Origin: Bacteroidales bacterium
GTDB lineage: Bacteria > Bacteroidota > Bacteroidia > Bacteroidales > UBA932
NCBI GenBank assembly: GCA_017534745.1
Contig: JAFXVX010000002.1
Coordinates: 62,001-126,000 of the forward strand
Direction of reading: 5' to 3'
Length of the DNA: 64,000 nucleotides
Shown: positions 43,117-52,715 of the stretch, piece by piece
Numbering within the stretch: position 1 is the stretch's first letter
How the letters are laid out: every line of letters begins with the position of its first letter
Position numbers and translations under genes: made by a program
Notes under the pieces: generated by a model
What the model was told of the DNA's origin: nothing
Database searches by the model: none
The model's input: the letters and a program-made list of their open reading frames with translations, nothing else

Positions 43117-44907
43117 ATGAAACATATTTCAAACCTCCTCGCAGCAGCTTTTGTAGCAGTTGCCACAGTGGCGGCCCCGCTTTCGGCCGCCGCCCAGCCG
43201 AGAGGCGCATCCGGGGGACACGGCAGTTCCTCCTTCAGCCATTCTTCCGGAGCCTCCCATCATTCAAGCTCACACTCATCATTTTCCGGTGGGTCGCATT
43301 CATCCTACTCGCGCCCTTCCGGTTCTTCTCACTCCTCATTCTCAAGCAGCAGTTCGCACTCGTCACCATCGCGGCCAAGTAGCAGCAGCTCGTCCTACTC
43401 CCGTCCCAGCGGCAGCAGTTCGCACTCGTCCTACTCCCGTCCCAGCGGCAGCAGTTCGCACTCGTCCTACTCAAGCTCCGGCAGCGTGAGCCGCCAGGCG
43501 CCTTCTTCCGCACATCACGGCGGAGGCTCGCCCAGCGTGACTCGTCAGGCACCGCCGTCCGCACACCACAGCGGAAGCTCGCCCAGCGTGACTCGTCAGG
43601 CACCGCCGTCCGCACACTATGGCGGAAGCCACTCCTCCGGCACCCCCTCGCGTCCTGCTCCTTCAGTTTCATCCTCACGCCCCTCGCCTTCAGCTCCGCA
43701 CAACTACAGCGGCCATGGCGCAGTGACACCTTCCCGTCCGACGCCCTCGACACCACATAACAGCGGCCATGGCTCTGTGACACCCTCGGCGCCACATAAC
43801 AGCGGCCATGGCAGCTACGCCCGCCAGCCGCAGTCGGCTCACCCCGGCGCCACGCATTCAAGGCCCGGCCCTTCAGCCGGCGGCACTCCTTCGCGCCCTG
43901 GACCGCTGTCCGCGCATCACGGCGGCTATGCCTCCAACGGCCACTCGCTCGGCAACAGCAGGCCGGAACCCGGCTCAGGCCACGGCGCAGTGAGGCCGGT
44001 TGACCGCGGCGGACAGCCCGGCATCGGCCGTGAAGGCCAGCCCGGGAGCCACTCTGCGGGCACGTCGCGGAGCAATCCGCACGTCGCCGGCGGCCCTGTC
44101 GCCCGTCCTTACGGACACGACGGTCGTGAGGTCGGCCACGGTCCCGGAGGTCCCGGTCACGGCGATCCAGGCCACGGCGGTCACGGCTTCGGCCCGGGTC
44201 ACGGTCCTGGCGGCTCTCACCACGTAGGCCCCGAGCACCGCGATTTCATTGACCATGGTCACGCATCACGCTATTATCACGGTGGTCCCCACTATTTCGG
44301 TTACCGCGTGCGCGCACTGCCTCCGGGATATTCCCGTTATCGCTACTATGGCCGCGACTATTTCTTCCTCGACGGGATCTACTACAGATTCTGGGACGGT
44401 TTCTACCACATCTGCAGGCCGCCGTTCGGAATAGTCACAGCAGCGATCGACGCGGCGCTGATGTCGCTGGTCAGGTTCAGTTATTACAATACCTATTACC
44501 GCACCTACAACTCCATCGCCGAGAACTACGCCACGATAGACGCCCAGAACAGGACAATTGCCCAGAACAATGCAATCATCGCGGCACAGAACTCCGCGGT
44601 CGCAGAGGCGGCGCAGACGGCAAATGATGCCGCGTCGCTGGCAGCGAGCCTCGGACTCATCCAGAGCTACGCTGGCGTCAACACCCAGTATTACTATCAG
44701 GATGGTGTTTTCTATATCGTAAATGCCAGCGGACAGTACGTCACGATCATCCCTCCGGCGGGAGCTCTCATCGAAAACCTGCCCGACGACTACAAGGTCA
44801 TCACCCTGAAGGGCGACACCTATTTCCAGGTGGACAACACTGTCTATCGCACAGTCGTAGTGGACGGAGCACCTCTGTTCGAGGTACTTGGACAGTTCCC
44901 TTCATAG
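43117..44907 (+). CDS. His/Ser/Gly-rich secreted protein with DUF6515-like C terminus
   Basis: A 596-aa protein with signal peptide (AVATVAAPLSAAAQP). Residues ~30-390 are low complexity: Ser-rich (HSSFSSSSSHSSPSRPSS), 17-residue repeats SPSVTRQAPPSAHH, and a run GHGGHGFGPGHGPGG that could bind metals. About 395-470 is a Tyr/Gly-rich hydrophobic module (RYYGRDYFFLDGIYYRFWDGFYHI), and the end carries IIPPAGALIENLPDDYKVI and DNTVYRTVV as in DUF6515. It may be a surface or stalk protein. ATG 43117 starts the signal peptide. Confidence 0.72.
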   Translation: MKHISNLLAAAFVAVATVAAPLSAAAQPRGASGGHGSSSFSHSSGASHHSSSHSSFSGGSHSSYSRPSGSSHSSFSSSSSHSSPSRPSSSSSSYSRPSGSSSHSSYSRPSGSSSHSSYSSSGSVSRQAPSSAHHGGGSPSVTRQAPPSAHHSGSSPSVTRQAPPSAHYGGSHSSGTPSRPAPSVSSSRPSPSAPHNYSGHGAVTPSRPTPSTPHNSGHGSVTPSAPHNSGHGSYARQPQSAHPGATHSRPGPSAGGTPSRPGPLSAHHGGYASNGHSLGNSRPEPGSGHGAVRPVDRGGQPGIGREGQPGSHSAGTSRSNPHVAGGPVARPYGHDGREVGHGPGGPGHGDPGHGGHGFGPGHGPGGSHHVGPEHRDFIDHGHASRYYHGGPHYFGYRVRALPPGYSRYRYYGRDYFFLDGIYYRFWDGFYHICRPPFGIVTAAIDAALMSLVRFSYYNTYYRTYNSIAENYATIDAQNRTIAQNNAIIAAQNSAVAEAAQTANDAASLAASLGLIQSYAGVNTQYYYQDGVFYIVNASGQYVTIIPPAGALIENLPDDYKVITLKGDTYFQVDNTVYRTVVVDGAPLFEVLGQFPS

Positions 44908-44923
44908 GGTCAGTAACAAAATC

Positions 44924-46816
44924 CTAGAAATACGCGACCGGCAGGACATAAGCTCTGTCGGTCGGTTTTTCTTTAAGGGAAATGACCGCTTTGGAATCGG
45001 AACCGATGGTGAACGCGGGGGCGTGCTTGTAGTCACTCTGCTGGGGAGTCCAGAAAGTGTACTGCCAGGTCAGGGGGTCTGCGTCCGGGCGGACATTCGC
45101 GAGGCACTTGCGGAAAATGGCGATTTTATCGCTGACGGACCAAGTGTTGCCGGTCATTGCGTTGTTCTTGTAGATCTCCACAAGATCAGGCCTGTCTCCA
45201 CGGAAGATATAGAAGAAATCCGAAATTGTCGGGAGCAGCCAGGGGGAGACTACGGTTTTCTGGTCGGTGACCACGACGCGGTCGGAGAAAGCTCCCCCTG
45301 AGGAATTGAGGTTGCCGGTGTCGTAGGAACCGTAGAAATCGCTTTCCCAGTCGAAATCATCGAGGCAGAGATTCAACTCATCCGAGGTCGTGCCATTGTC
45401 GATTGTCGGCTGGAGAGTCCCATTGTCCACGAAGAAGTTGATCGGCTTGACATCGTGGGTTGAGCCGCACTTGCGGTTGTGATAGACAAGGGCGCAGGTG
45501 AGCGCGAAAGCGTCCATTTTGTAGTTTTCCTTCCAGACCACGCGCCTGACGTTATCTCCCGAGAACCAGACGGGGAACGCATCCGAATTGGTAAGGTTAT
45601 CCATGTCTTCGGAGTACAATTCACCGCTTGTCTTCGACTTACGGTAAAGGTGGTCGATGCGCTTGGGGATGGCTATGCCGTGCACGACGGCCCCGTCCGG
45701 GCACTTGATGCCGCCTTTGCAGTAATCCCTGTAGATCATATCCTCGGAAATGTGGGTGCTGCCTGTCCAGGCTATCATCGCCTCGGTCTTGGCGGTAAGG
45801 TCATAGGTTATGGTTTCCACTATGCCACTTCCCCTGTTGCCGCCGTCGTAGAAGCCGTTGCCGTCGCAACTGATAAAGTCGCCGACCTTGGGAGTGTAGG
45901 GATCGAGAACGGAGACTATGAATTCGACCTCTCTGGTGTAGGAGCCAATCTGGATGGTGACCTTGCTCGTACCGTTAATGGCAGCGCTGTAAGGGGCCTT
46001 GGCCTCGAGGTATGTACTTGCACCGGCTGTGACCGTCGAGAATTCCACATCTCCGCTCTGGCTTGCAATCTTATAATCGCCCGTGCCGGAATAGTCGTGG
46101 GTGCCGGTGGAGGACTCTCTTTCCACAAGGATGGCGAAATGTTGCGTCGCGCCTCGGCCGATGTATTTGGTGTGTCGGAGATTGACTTTATTAGGGGAAT
46201 GGAAATAATCCGTACTATAGAAATAATCCGCGCTGCTCCCTGTCATCGGGCGGAGGACGGCACGGTTGGCAGGGTCGCCGTTGATACGGATATAAATCAC
46301 GGCGGAGTGGACGGACGGTTTTTTGACCGAGCGGGCAAAGACCCTGTAATTCTGATAAGTAAAGGGGTTGGTGGAGGTGGGCTGGCCGCAGCCGGCGAGC
46401 ATAGTGGCACGGCCGTCAGGGGAGACCGTGAATGCAGGAGTAGGGCAGGTGTAGATGAATTCTATTTCGTCGTCAACGCCTTCCGGGTAGCCTTTGGCCT
46501 GGAAGCGGAACCTCTCGTCGATTGAAAAACCATAGGCCGGGCCGACCTGATCTTCAATGAAATGGGGGTCGGAAGGGGTTGGAGATGTTATCTCTATGCT
46601 TGTAAAATGACTTGGAAGCGGAGGGTCCACCGGATCTTCGGGATCTTCCGGACCCGGAGGATCCTGCGGGTCCTGACCGCCGGGCTCTTCCTGGCCCGGG
46701 GTATCCTCCGGAGTATTGTTGTCAGGTTTGGTGCAAAAAGCCAACGTGCCTGCGAGAAAGGCAAGGATGAGCAGGCGAGCGGTCACAGAAACAATCTTCA
46801 TATTCTTCAAATTCAT
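44924..46816 (-). CDS. Large surface lipoprotein, Pro-rich linker
   Basis: A 630-aa lipoprotein of unknown function (start may be 46801); lipobox LAGTLAFC, then a Pro/Glu/Asp-rich linker of ~40 residues (GQEEPGGQDPQDPPGPEDPEDP), two beta-rich domains with Ig-like look (about 80-320), and a C-terminal domain with many aromatic residues. Similar linker plus surface-domain architectures are typical of Bacteroidetes surface proteins. Confidence 0.62.
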   Translation of the reverse strand: MNLKNMKIVSVTARLLILAFLAGTLAFCTKPDNNTPEDTPGQEEPGGQDPQDPPGPEDPEDPVDPPLPSHFTSIEITSPTPSDPHFIEDQVGPAYGFSIDERFRFQAKGYPEGVDDEIEFIYTCPTPAFTVSPDGRATMLAGCGQPTSTNPFTYQNYRVFARSVKKPSVHSAVIYIRINGDPANRAVLRPMTGSSADYFYSTDYFHSPNKVNLRHTKYIGRGATQHFAILVERESSTGTHDYSGTGDYKIASQSGDVEFSTVTAGASTYLEAKAPYSAAINGTSKVTIQIGSYTREVEFIVSVLDPYTPKVGDFISCDGNGFYDGGNRGSGIVETITYDLTAKTEAMIAWTGSTHISEDMIYRDYCKGGIKCPDGAVVHGIAIPKRIDHLYRKSKTSGELYSEDMDNLTNSDAFPVWFSGDNVRRVVWKENYKMDAFALTCALVYHNRKCGSTHDVKPINFFVDNGTLQPTIDNGTTSDELNLCLDDFDWESDFYGSYDTGNLNSSGGAFSDRVVVTDQKTVVSPWLLPTISDFFYIFRGDRPDLVEIYKNNAMTGNTWSVSDKIAIFRKCLANVRPDADPLTWQYTFWTPQQSDYKHAPAFTIGSDSKAVISLKEKPTDRAYVLPVAYF

Positions 46817-46850
46817 CTCCGACGCAAAAATATGGAAATATTAACAGTGA

Positions 46851-48251
<1,401 letters not shown>

Positions 48252-48267
48252 GAGCGTAGCCTCGCGG

Positions 48268-48307
48268 TAAAAAAAAGTACCTCCGGTCCGTCCGGGGGTA
48301 TTTTTTT
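48268..48307 (+). terminator. Rho-independent terminator after eno
   Basis: Stem TACCTCCGG / CCGGGGGTA with 5-nt loop, followed by seven T; A-rich on the 5' side. Confidence 0.88.
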
Positions 48308-48356
48308 ATACTATTCCATGGAGCGTAACCACTTGATATACAATTAAATACTATAC

Positions 48357-48386
48357 ATCTTTCCCCTTAAAATCAGAGGGAAAGAT
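48357..48386. terminator. Hairpin between eno and the GT2 gene
   Basis: Perfect 9-bp stem ATCTTTCCC / GGGAAAGAT with a 12-nt loop, 29 nt past the GT2 stop. Possibly the leftward terminator of the GT2 gene; the T run on the minus strand is poor. The rest of 48308-48414 holds an 11-bp inverted repeat (48319-48329 with 48414-48424). Confidence 0.45.
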
Positions 48387-48414
48387 TTTCAGTTTATTCT
48401 TGACTGTCAGATAG

Positions 48415-49470
48415 TTACGCTCCACGGGCGGCGAGGGTCGCGTAGAGGCGGACGAGGGGGCGGAGGTGAAGGCGGGAGGCGAGTTGGACGAGGCGGGTGC
48501 GGAGGGGGAGGAAGCGGTTCCGCATTATGTAGCGGTCAGCTTCGGGCCACCACTCGTGCCAGAGACGGTAGTCCTCATCGGATCCGGAGAAAAGGAACGG
48601 CAGTTTCACCGAGAGTTTAAAGAAAGCGATGTACTCCGGCTCAACGCGCCCATCGAGCGCCGCCAGTACGCGATCCGCATTGAAGCGAATGTCCGCGAGG
48701 CGAGATTTCTCGACTTCGCTCGAAATGACAGAGGGGGCGCTCGAAGCACCAACATTGTCATTCCGAACCTTCGCAGCGCCGTCATTGTCATTCCGACCAA
48801 GCGAAGCGCGCGGAGGAATCTTATGCGCCGTGAAGGCCGCGGGGTTGGTGCGCATGTAGTGATACAGCGGCTCCGGAACGCGGACCGTGCGGGTAGCGGA
48901 CAGGGCGAGAAGGATCATCGTCATGTCCTCGCCCATTGAGTGGCCCTCGGGGAAAAGGGCGGCGGAGCGCTCATAGACGGAGCGGGAGACGAGTTTGTTC
49001 CAGACGTTGTATTTCATGCGGCCGGAGAGGAAGCCCTCGCGGAGCATGCGGCCGGGGTCGGTGAAGGAGGGGTTGTCAAGGATGCGGGAGGAGGAGTCGC
49101 TCTCGAGAAAGAAATCGCAATAGGCGAAGTCGGCGCCGACGGCGGAAGCGGCGGCCCAGAGCTTCTCAAGAGCGTCCTTTTCGAGGTAGTCGTCCGAGTC
49201 GCAGTGGTAGATGTACTCGCCCGAGGCGGCGGCAAGGCCGGTGTTGCGCGCGGCGGGAAGGCCGCGGTTGGCCTCGTGGCGAAGTATTTTCACATCCCGT
49301 GAAGGGTAACGCGAGACCATCTCCTGCAGCACCCCGGCGCTGCCGTCCGGCGAGGCGTCATCCACAAAAATGAACTCCACATCCTCCAGAGTCTGCTCCA
49401 AAAGCGACTCTGCGCACCGGCCGATAAACGCCTCGACCTTGTAAAACGGTATTATCACTGAAACCTTCAC
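48415..49470 (-). CDS. Glycosyltransferase family 2 with repeat-encoded insertion
   Basis: A 351-aa GT-A glycosyltransferase: VIIPFYKVEAFIGRCAESLLEQT, FVDDASPDGS, DSDDYLEKDAL metal motif. It ends with an amphipathic basic stretch. Residues ~216-256 (PPRASLGRNDNDG ... SSEVEKSRLA) are encoded by palindromic repeats and interrupt the region between the MRTNPAAFTAH segment and FNADRVLAALDG, where homologues are likely continuous. The frame is kept. It transfers an unknown sugar to a glycan or lipid acceptor; divergent from the GT4-GT4 gene. Confidence 0.85.
   Translation of the reverse strand: MKVSVIIPFYKVEAFIGRCAESLLEQTLEDVEFIFVDDASPDGSAGVLQEMVSRYPSRDVKILRHEANRGLPAARNTGLAAASGEYIYHCDSDDYLEKDALEKLWAAASAVGADFAYCDFFLESDSSSRILDNPSFTDPGRMLREGFLSGRMKYNVWNKLVSRSVYERSAALFPEGHSMGEDMTMILLALSATRTVRVPEPLYHYMRTNPAAFTAHKIPPRASLGRNDNDGAAKVRNDNVGASSAPSVISSEVEKSRLADIRFNADRVLAALDGRVEPEYIAFFKLSVKLPFLFSGSDEDYRLWHEWWPEADRYIMRNRFLPLRTRLVQLASRLHLRPLVRLYATLAARGA
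48703..48822. repeat. Palindromic repeats inside the GT2 coding sequence
   Basis: Three units: 48703-48729 (ends CGCTCGAAATGACA), about 48757-48780 (GTCATTCCGAACCTTCGCAG) and 48786-48822 (GTCATTCCGACCAAGCGAAG...GGAATC). Total length keeps the reading frame without stops. Confidence 0.85.
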
Positions 49471-49546
49471 GTGACAAAATTACAAAATTCCCCGCTATCG
49501 CAATAACGGCACTTCGTGAAATTTTCGTATCTTAGCGGATTGTTCG

Positions 49547-51829
49547 ATGAAATTACTTATTGTAGCAGACGGGTTCAGGGGCGGTGCGTCGTTTCAGGCG
49601 CGGACGCTGGCTTCCCTCCTCTCCAGGAGGGAGGATGTCGCGCTCATGCTCCTGAGGCCTGAGAAGGATATTTACATCGATGTGCCAGGGGTAAAGATTA
49701 TCCTGCCCGAGTACCCGTTCAAAAGAAGCCGGCTCGGAAAATTCTTCTCCGAGCTCAGGACGATCAGGCACGAGATCGACCGCTTCGGTCCAGACAAGGT
49801 GCTGTCGTTCCTCAACTCGGTGAGCCCGAAAGTGCTTCTGTCGCTCCTCGGTACGAAAGTGCCTGTTGTGGTGAGCGAAAGGAACGACCCGTACGCCGAC
49901 CGCGCCGCCGGCAAGCCGCTCAACAACCTCCTCTGGTGGCTCTCCTACCGGAAAGCCGACCACGTCGTTTATCAGTTCGACAACTTCCGCAAGTTCTTCC
50001 CCGGGAAATACCGCCGGCGCCGCACTTCGGTCGTGCCGAACATCGTGCTGCCGGCGCCGCTTAAAAAGAAGTGGCCGGCGCCCGTCCTGGATCCGGAAGG
50101 GCAGCCGCTGCAGCATGAAGGGCCGGTGAGGCTGATTGCGGTGTCGTCGCTGGCCGAGAGAAAGAGGATTGACAGGATGCTGGGGTATTTCGCCCAGATA
50201 CACAAGGCGTGTCCGCAGACGACGCTGTCGATCTGCGGCGACGGCCCGCTGAGAGACCTGCTGGAGATTCATGCGGAGACACTGGGGGTCAGGGACTATG
50301 TTCGGTTTGAAGGGGATGTGACGGATGTGTACAAAAGGATGGCGGCGGCGGACGTCTTCCTGATGACATCCGACCGCGAGGGCTTCCCGAACGCCCTCGT
50401 GGAGGCCATGTCCGTGGGGCTTCCCTGCGTGATGCTCAAATGCCACGAAGGGCTCTCGGAGATAATCCGCCACGGCTACGACGGCTACCTGCCGGAAAGC
50501 GACGAGGCCTTCGTCCGCGAAGCCATAAGGCTTTGCCGGTCGGAGAAGCTCCGCCGGATGACCGGCGAGAGGGCGGCGGCAGTCGCCGACAAGTTCTCGC
50601 CCGAAAAGGTCCTGCCGCTCTGGAGGGCGGCCCTCGGGCTGAAGGGCGATGCGGCAGTCATTTTTGAAGACAACATGTTCGACCGCAAGGGAGCGTTCAA
50701 CGCTAAGACCGCGAGGGCGGCGGCCCTCACCGCCACGGTGCCGTATGTGGTTGACACTTACCTGATACAGACATTCTACGGGCCGCTCGAGCGCCTGTTC
50801 TGCGGAAGGAGAAAATGCGTCAGCGGGACGATCGAGGTCGAGGAGGAAGAGTTGCGTCGGTCGGACGTCGTGACAATAGACGGGCTGACGGTCCGTATCA
50901 TCCCGAACCGCTATTCTATTCTCGACCACTTCCTGTTCTACAAACTCGGCAAACGGCCTTTCTTCCTCCCCCGCCTCCTGAAGCGTTGCGCTGCGATAGC
51001 CGAGGGGTACAAACTGGTCTCGACCCATTCGCTCGAGGGAGGGATTATCGGGATGGAGGCGAAGAGGCGTTATGGCATCCCGTATTTCGTGACCTGGCAT
51101 GGTTCGGATATACACACAAAGCCATATAAATATCCCTGTATCAGGGACCTGACGGTGGATGTCATAAAACACGCGGAGATTAATTTCTTCGTAAGCCGTG
51201 ACCTCCTCGACAAGTCGGAGAATCTCGGGCCGGGCACGAAAGAAGTGCTTTACAACGCCGCGTCCCGCCTGTTCTACACCAGGAAGAAAGCCAGCACCGA
51301 CTCCATAAAGAAAGGGATGGGCTGCTCCGGCAAGAAGGTCGTGACCTTCGCCGGCAACCTTGTGGAAATAAAGAACGCCGACCTGCTGCCGGACATCTTC
51401 AAGGCCGTCGCGGCGAAGCGTCCCGACGCAGCCTTCGTCGTCGCCGGCGACGGGAAGCTTCTCGATTTTGTGGAAAGCAAGACAAAGGACCTCTTCTGTG
51501 TTTTCCTCGGAAGCGTCGAAAAAGAGGAGATGCCGCTGATTCTCAACATGACGGACGTGCTCATCCTCCCCAGCAGGAACGAGGGTCTGCCGCTCGTCGT
51601 GCTGGAGGCCCAGCGCTGCTCGGCCGCCGTCGTCGCCTCAAGGGTCGGCGGCATCCCGGAAGTGCTTCCGGACAGGTTCACCGTGATGCCGGGGCCCGAG
51701 TTCGTGAAGCGCTTTGCCGACAGAGTGGTCCAGGTGCTGGACAACCCGCCGGCAGCGCACCCGGAAAGGGTCCGCTCCTGGGAAACGACGGCCCGCGAAG
51801 AGGCTCTGTTTTATGTAGATTATGTTTAA
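49547..51829 (+). CDS. Fused two-domain GT4 glycosyltransferase
   Basis: A 760-aa protein with two GT-B glycosyltransferases. Part one (about 1-375) has KLLIVADGFRGGASFQA, AERKRIDRMLGYF, ICGDGPLRDLLE and the donor-binding DREGFPNALVEAMSVGLPCV. Part two (about 385-760) has THSLEGGIIGMEAKRRYG, WHGSDIHTKPYK, VVTFAGNLVEIKNADLL, VVAGDGKL and RNEGLPLVVLEAQRC. Both carry the E-x7-E type donor motif. The two halves probably act in sequence on one glycan. The next gene overlaps by 8 nt. Confidence 0.87.
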   Translation: MKLLIVADGFRGGASFQARTLASLLSRREDVALMLLRPEKDIYIDVPGVKIILPEYPFKRSRLGKFFSELRTIRHEIDRFGPDKVLSFLNSVSPKVLLSLLGTKVPVVVSERNDPYADRAAGKPLNNLLWWLSYRKADHVVYQFDNFRKFFPGKYRRRRTSVVPNIVLPAPLKKKWPAPVLDPEGQPLQHEGPVRLIAVSSLAERKRIDRMLGYFAQIHKACPQTTLSICGDGPLRDLLEIHAETLGVRDYVRFEGDVTDVYKRMAAADVFLMTSDREGFPNALVEAMSVGLPCVMLKCHEGLSEIIRHGYDGYLPESDEAFVREAIRLCRSEKLRRMTGERAAAVADKFSPEKVLPLWRAALGLKGDAAVIFEDNMFDRKGAFNAKTARAAALTATVPYVVDTYLIQTFYGPLERLFCGRRKCVSGTIEVEEEELRRSDVVTIDGLTVRIIPNRYSILDHFLFYKLGKRPFFLPRLLKRCAAIAEGYKLVSTHSLEGGIIGMEAKRRYGIPYFVTWHGSDIHTKPYKYPCIRDLTVDVIKHAEINFFVSRDLLDKSENLGPGTKEVLYNAASRLFYTRKKASTDSIKKGMGCSGKKVVTFAGNLVEIKNADLLPDIFKAVAAKRPDAAFVVAGDGKLLDFVESKTKDLFCVFLGSVEKEEMPLILNMTDVLILPSRNEGLPLVVLEAQRCSAAVVASRVGGIPEVLPDRFTVMPGPEFVKRFADRVVQVLDNPPAAHPERVRSWETTAREEALFYVDYV

Positions 51830-52715
51830 AAAACTCCTCAGAAGGCTGCTTGAAGAGACTCCCGTCGGCGGGTGGCTCCCGGACGGGGCGTACCTGTCGC
51901 TGCAGTTTCGCAGCAGGATGGGCCGCTGTCCGGACCTCAAGAACCCTTTGACCTTCAACGAGAAGATACAGTGGCTCAAACTCCATGACCGCAATCCGCT
52001 TTATCCGACTCTCGTCGATAAGGCGGCGGTGAAGGATTGGGCGGCGGAGAAAATCGGCCGTGAGCACATCATCCCGACCCTCGCCGTCTGGGACTCTCCT
52101 GAGGCGATTGACCTGAGCGTCCTCCCGGAGCGTTTTGTGCTCAAATGCACCCACGACAGCGGGAGCGCTATGCTCTGCACTGACAGGGCAACCTTCGATC
52201 TGGAGGCGGCCCGGCGCCGGCTCGGGGAGAGGCTCGCCCTCGATTACGGCCGCCGCTTCCGGGAGTGGCCCTACAGCGCCGTCCCGAGAAGGATTATAGC
52301 GGAGGAGTTTATGGATGGAGATCCTCTCGGCCCTTCGGGCCTCGGGATGACAGACTACAAGTTCTTCTGTTTCAGCGGGAAGCCGGAGTTGATGTTTGTT
52401 GCGACAGACCGCAATACTCCCGGGAAGGAGACGTGCTTTGATTTCTTTGACGCTGAATTTAACCATATACCTGTCCGGAACGGCCATCCGAACGCGGCGA
52501 TTCCGCCTGAGAAGCCGGCAGGGTTCGAGACTATGAAGACTCTCGCCGCCAGGCTTTCCGAAGGCCTGCCGTTCGTCCGCGTCGATTTCTATCAGACACC
52601 GGGGAAGGTCCTGTTCGGCGAGATGACTCTATACCACTGGAGCGGCCTGCGGCCCTTTGAGCCGGAATCCTACGACCGCTCTTTCGGAGAAATGATAAAA
52701 TTAAACCAGATATGA
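51822..52715 (+). CDS. ATP-grasp (TupA-like) protein of surface polysaccharide synthesis
   Basis: A 297-aa ATP-grasp family protein: LKNPLTFNEKIQWLKLHDRNPLYPTLVDK, FVLKCTHDSGSAMLC, RIIAEEFMDGD, TDYKFFCFSGKPELMFVATDR, VRVDFYQTPGKVLFGEMTLYHWSG. Such TupA-like proteins join polyglutamate or act on glycan side chains in teichuronopeptide and capsule loci. Residues ~168-177 (LGPSGLGMT) read from an apparent short palindromic insert. It overlaps the GT4-GT4 and GH3 genes. Confidence 0.82.
   Translation: MFKKLLRRLLEETPVGGWLPDGAYLSLQFRSRMGRCPDLKNPLTFNEKIQWLKLHDRNPLYPTLVDKAAVKDWAAEKIGREHIIPTLAVWDSPEAIDLSVLPERFVLKCTHDSGSAMLCTDRATFDLEAARRRLGERLALDYGRRFREWPYSAVPRRIIAEEFMDGDPLGPSGLGMTDYKFFCFSGKPELMFVATDRNTPGKETCFDFFDAEFNHIPVRNGHPNAAIPPEKPAGFETMKTLAARLSEGLPFVRVDFYQTPGKVLFGEMTLYHWSGLRPFEPESYDRSFGEMIKLNQI
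52325..52352. repeat. Possible in-frame palindromic repeat fragment
   Basis: CTCGGCCCTTCGGGCCTCGG followed by GATGACAG; GGCCCTTCGGGCC is a hairpin and the TCGGGATGAC end recurs inside the 8989-9283 array (CTCGGGATGACGG). Lies between AEEFMDGD and TDYKFF of the ATP-grasp gene. Confidence 0.5.

Noticed and set aside
49553..51172. 539-aa ORF antisense to the fused GT4 gene
   Set aside because: Composition (Arg/Pro/His-rich) and lack of motifs mark it as a shadow of the true gene.
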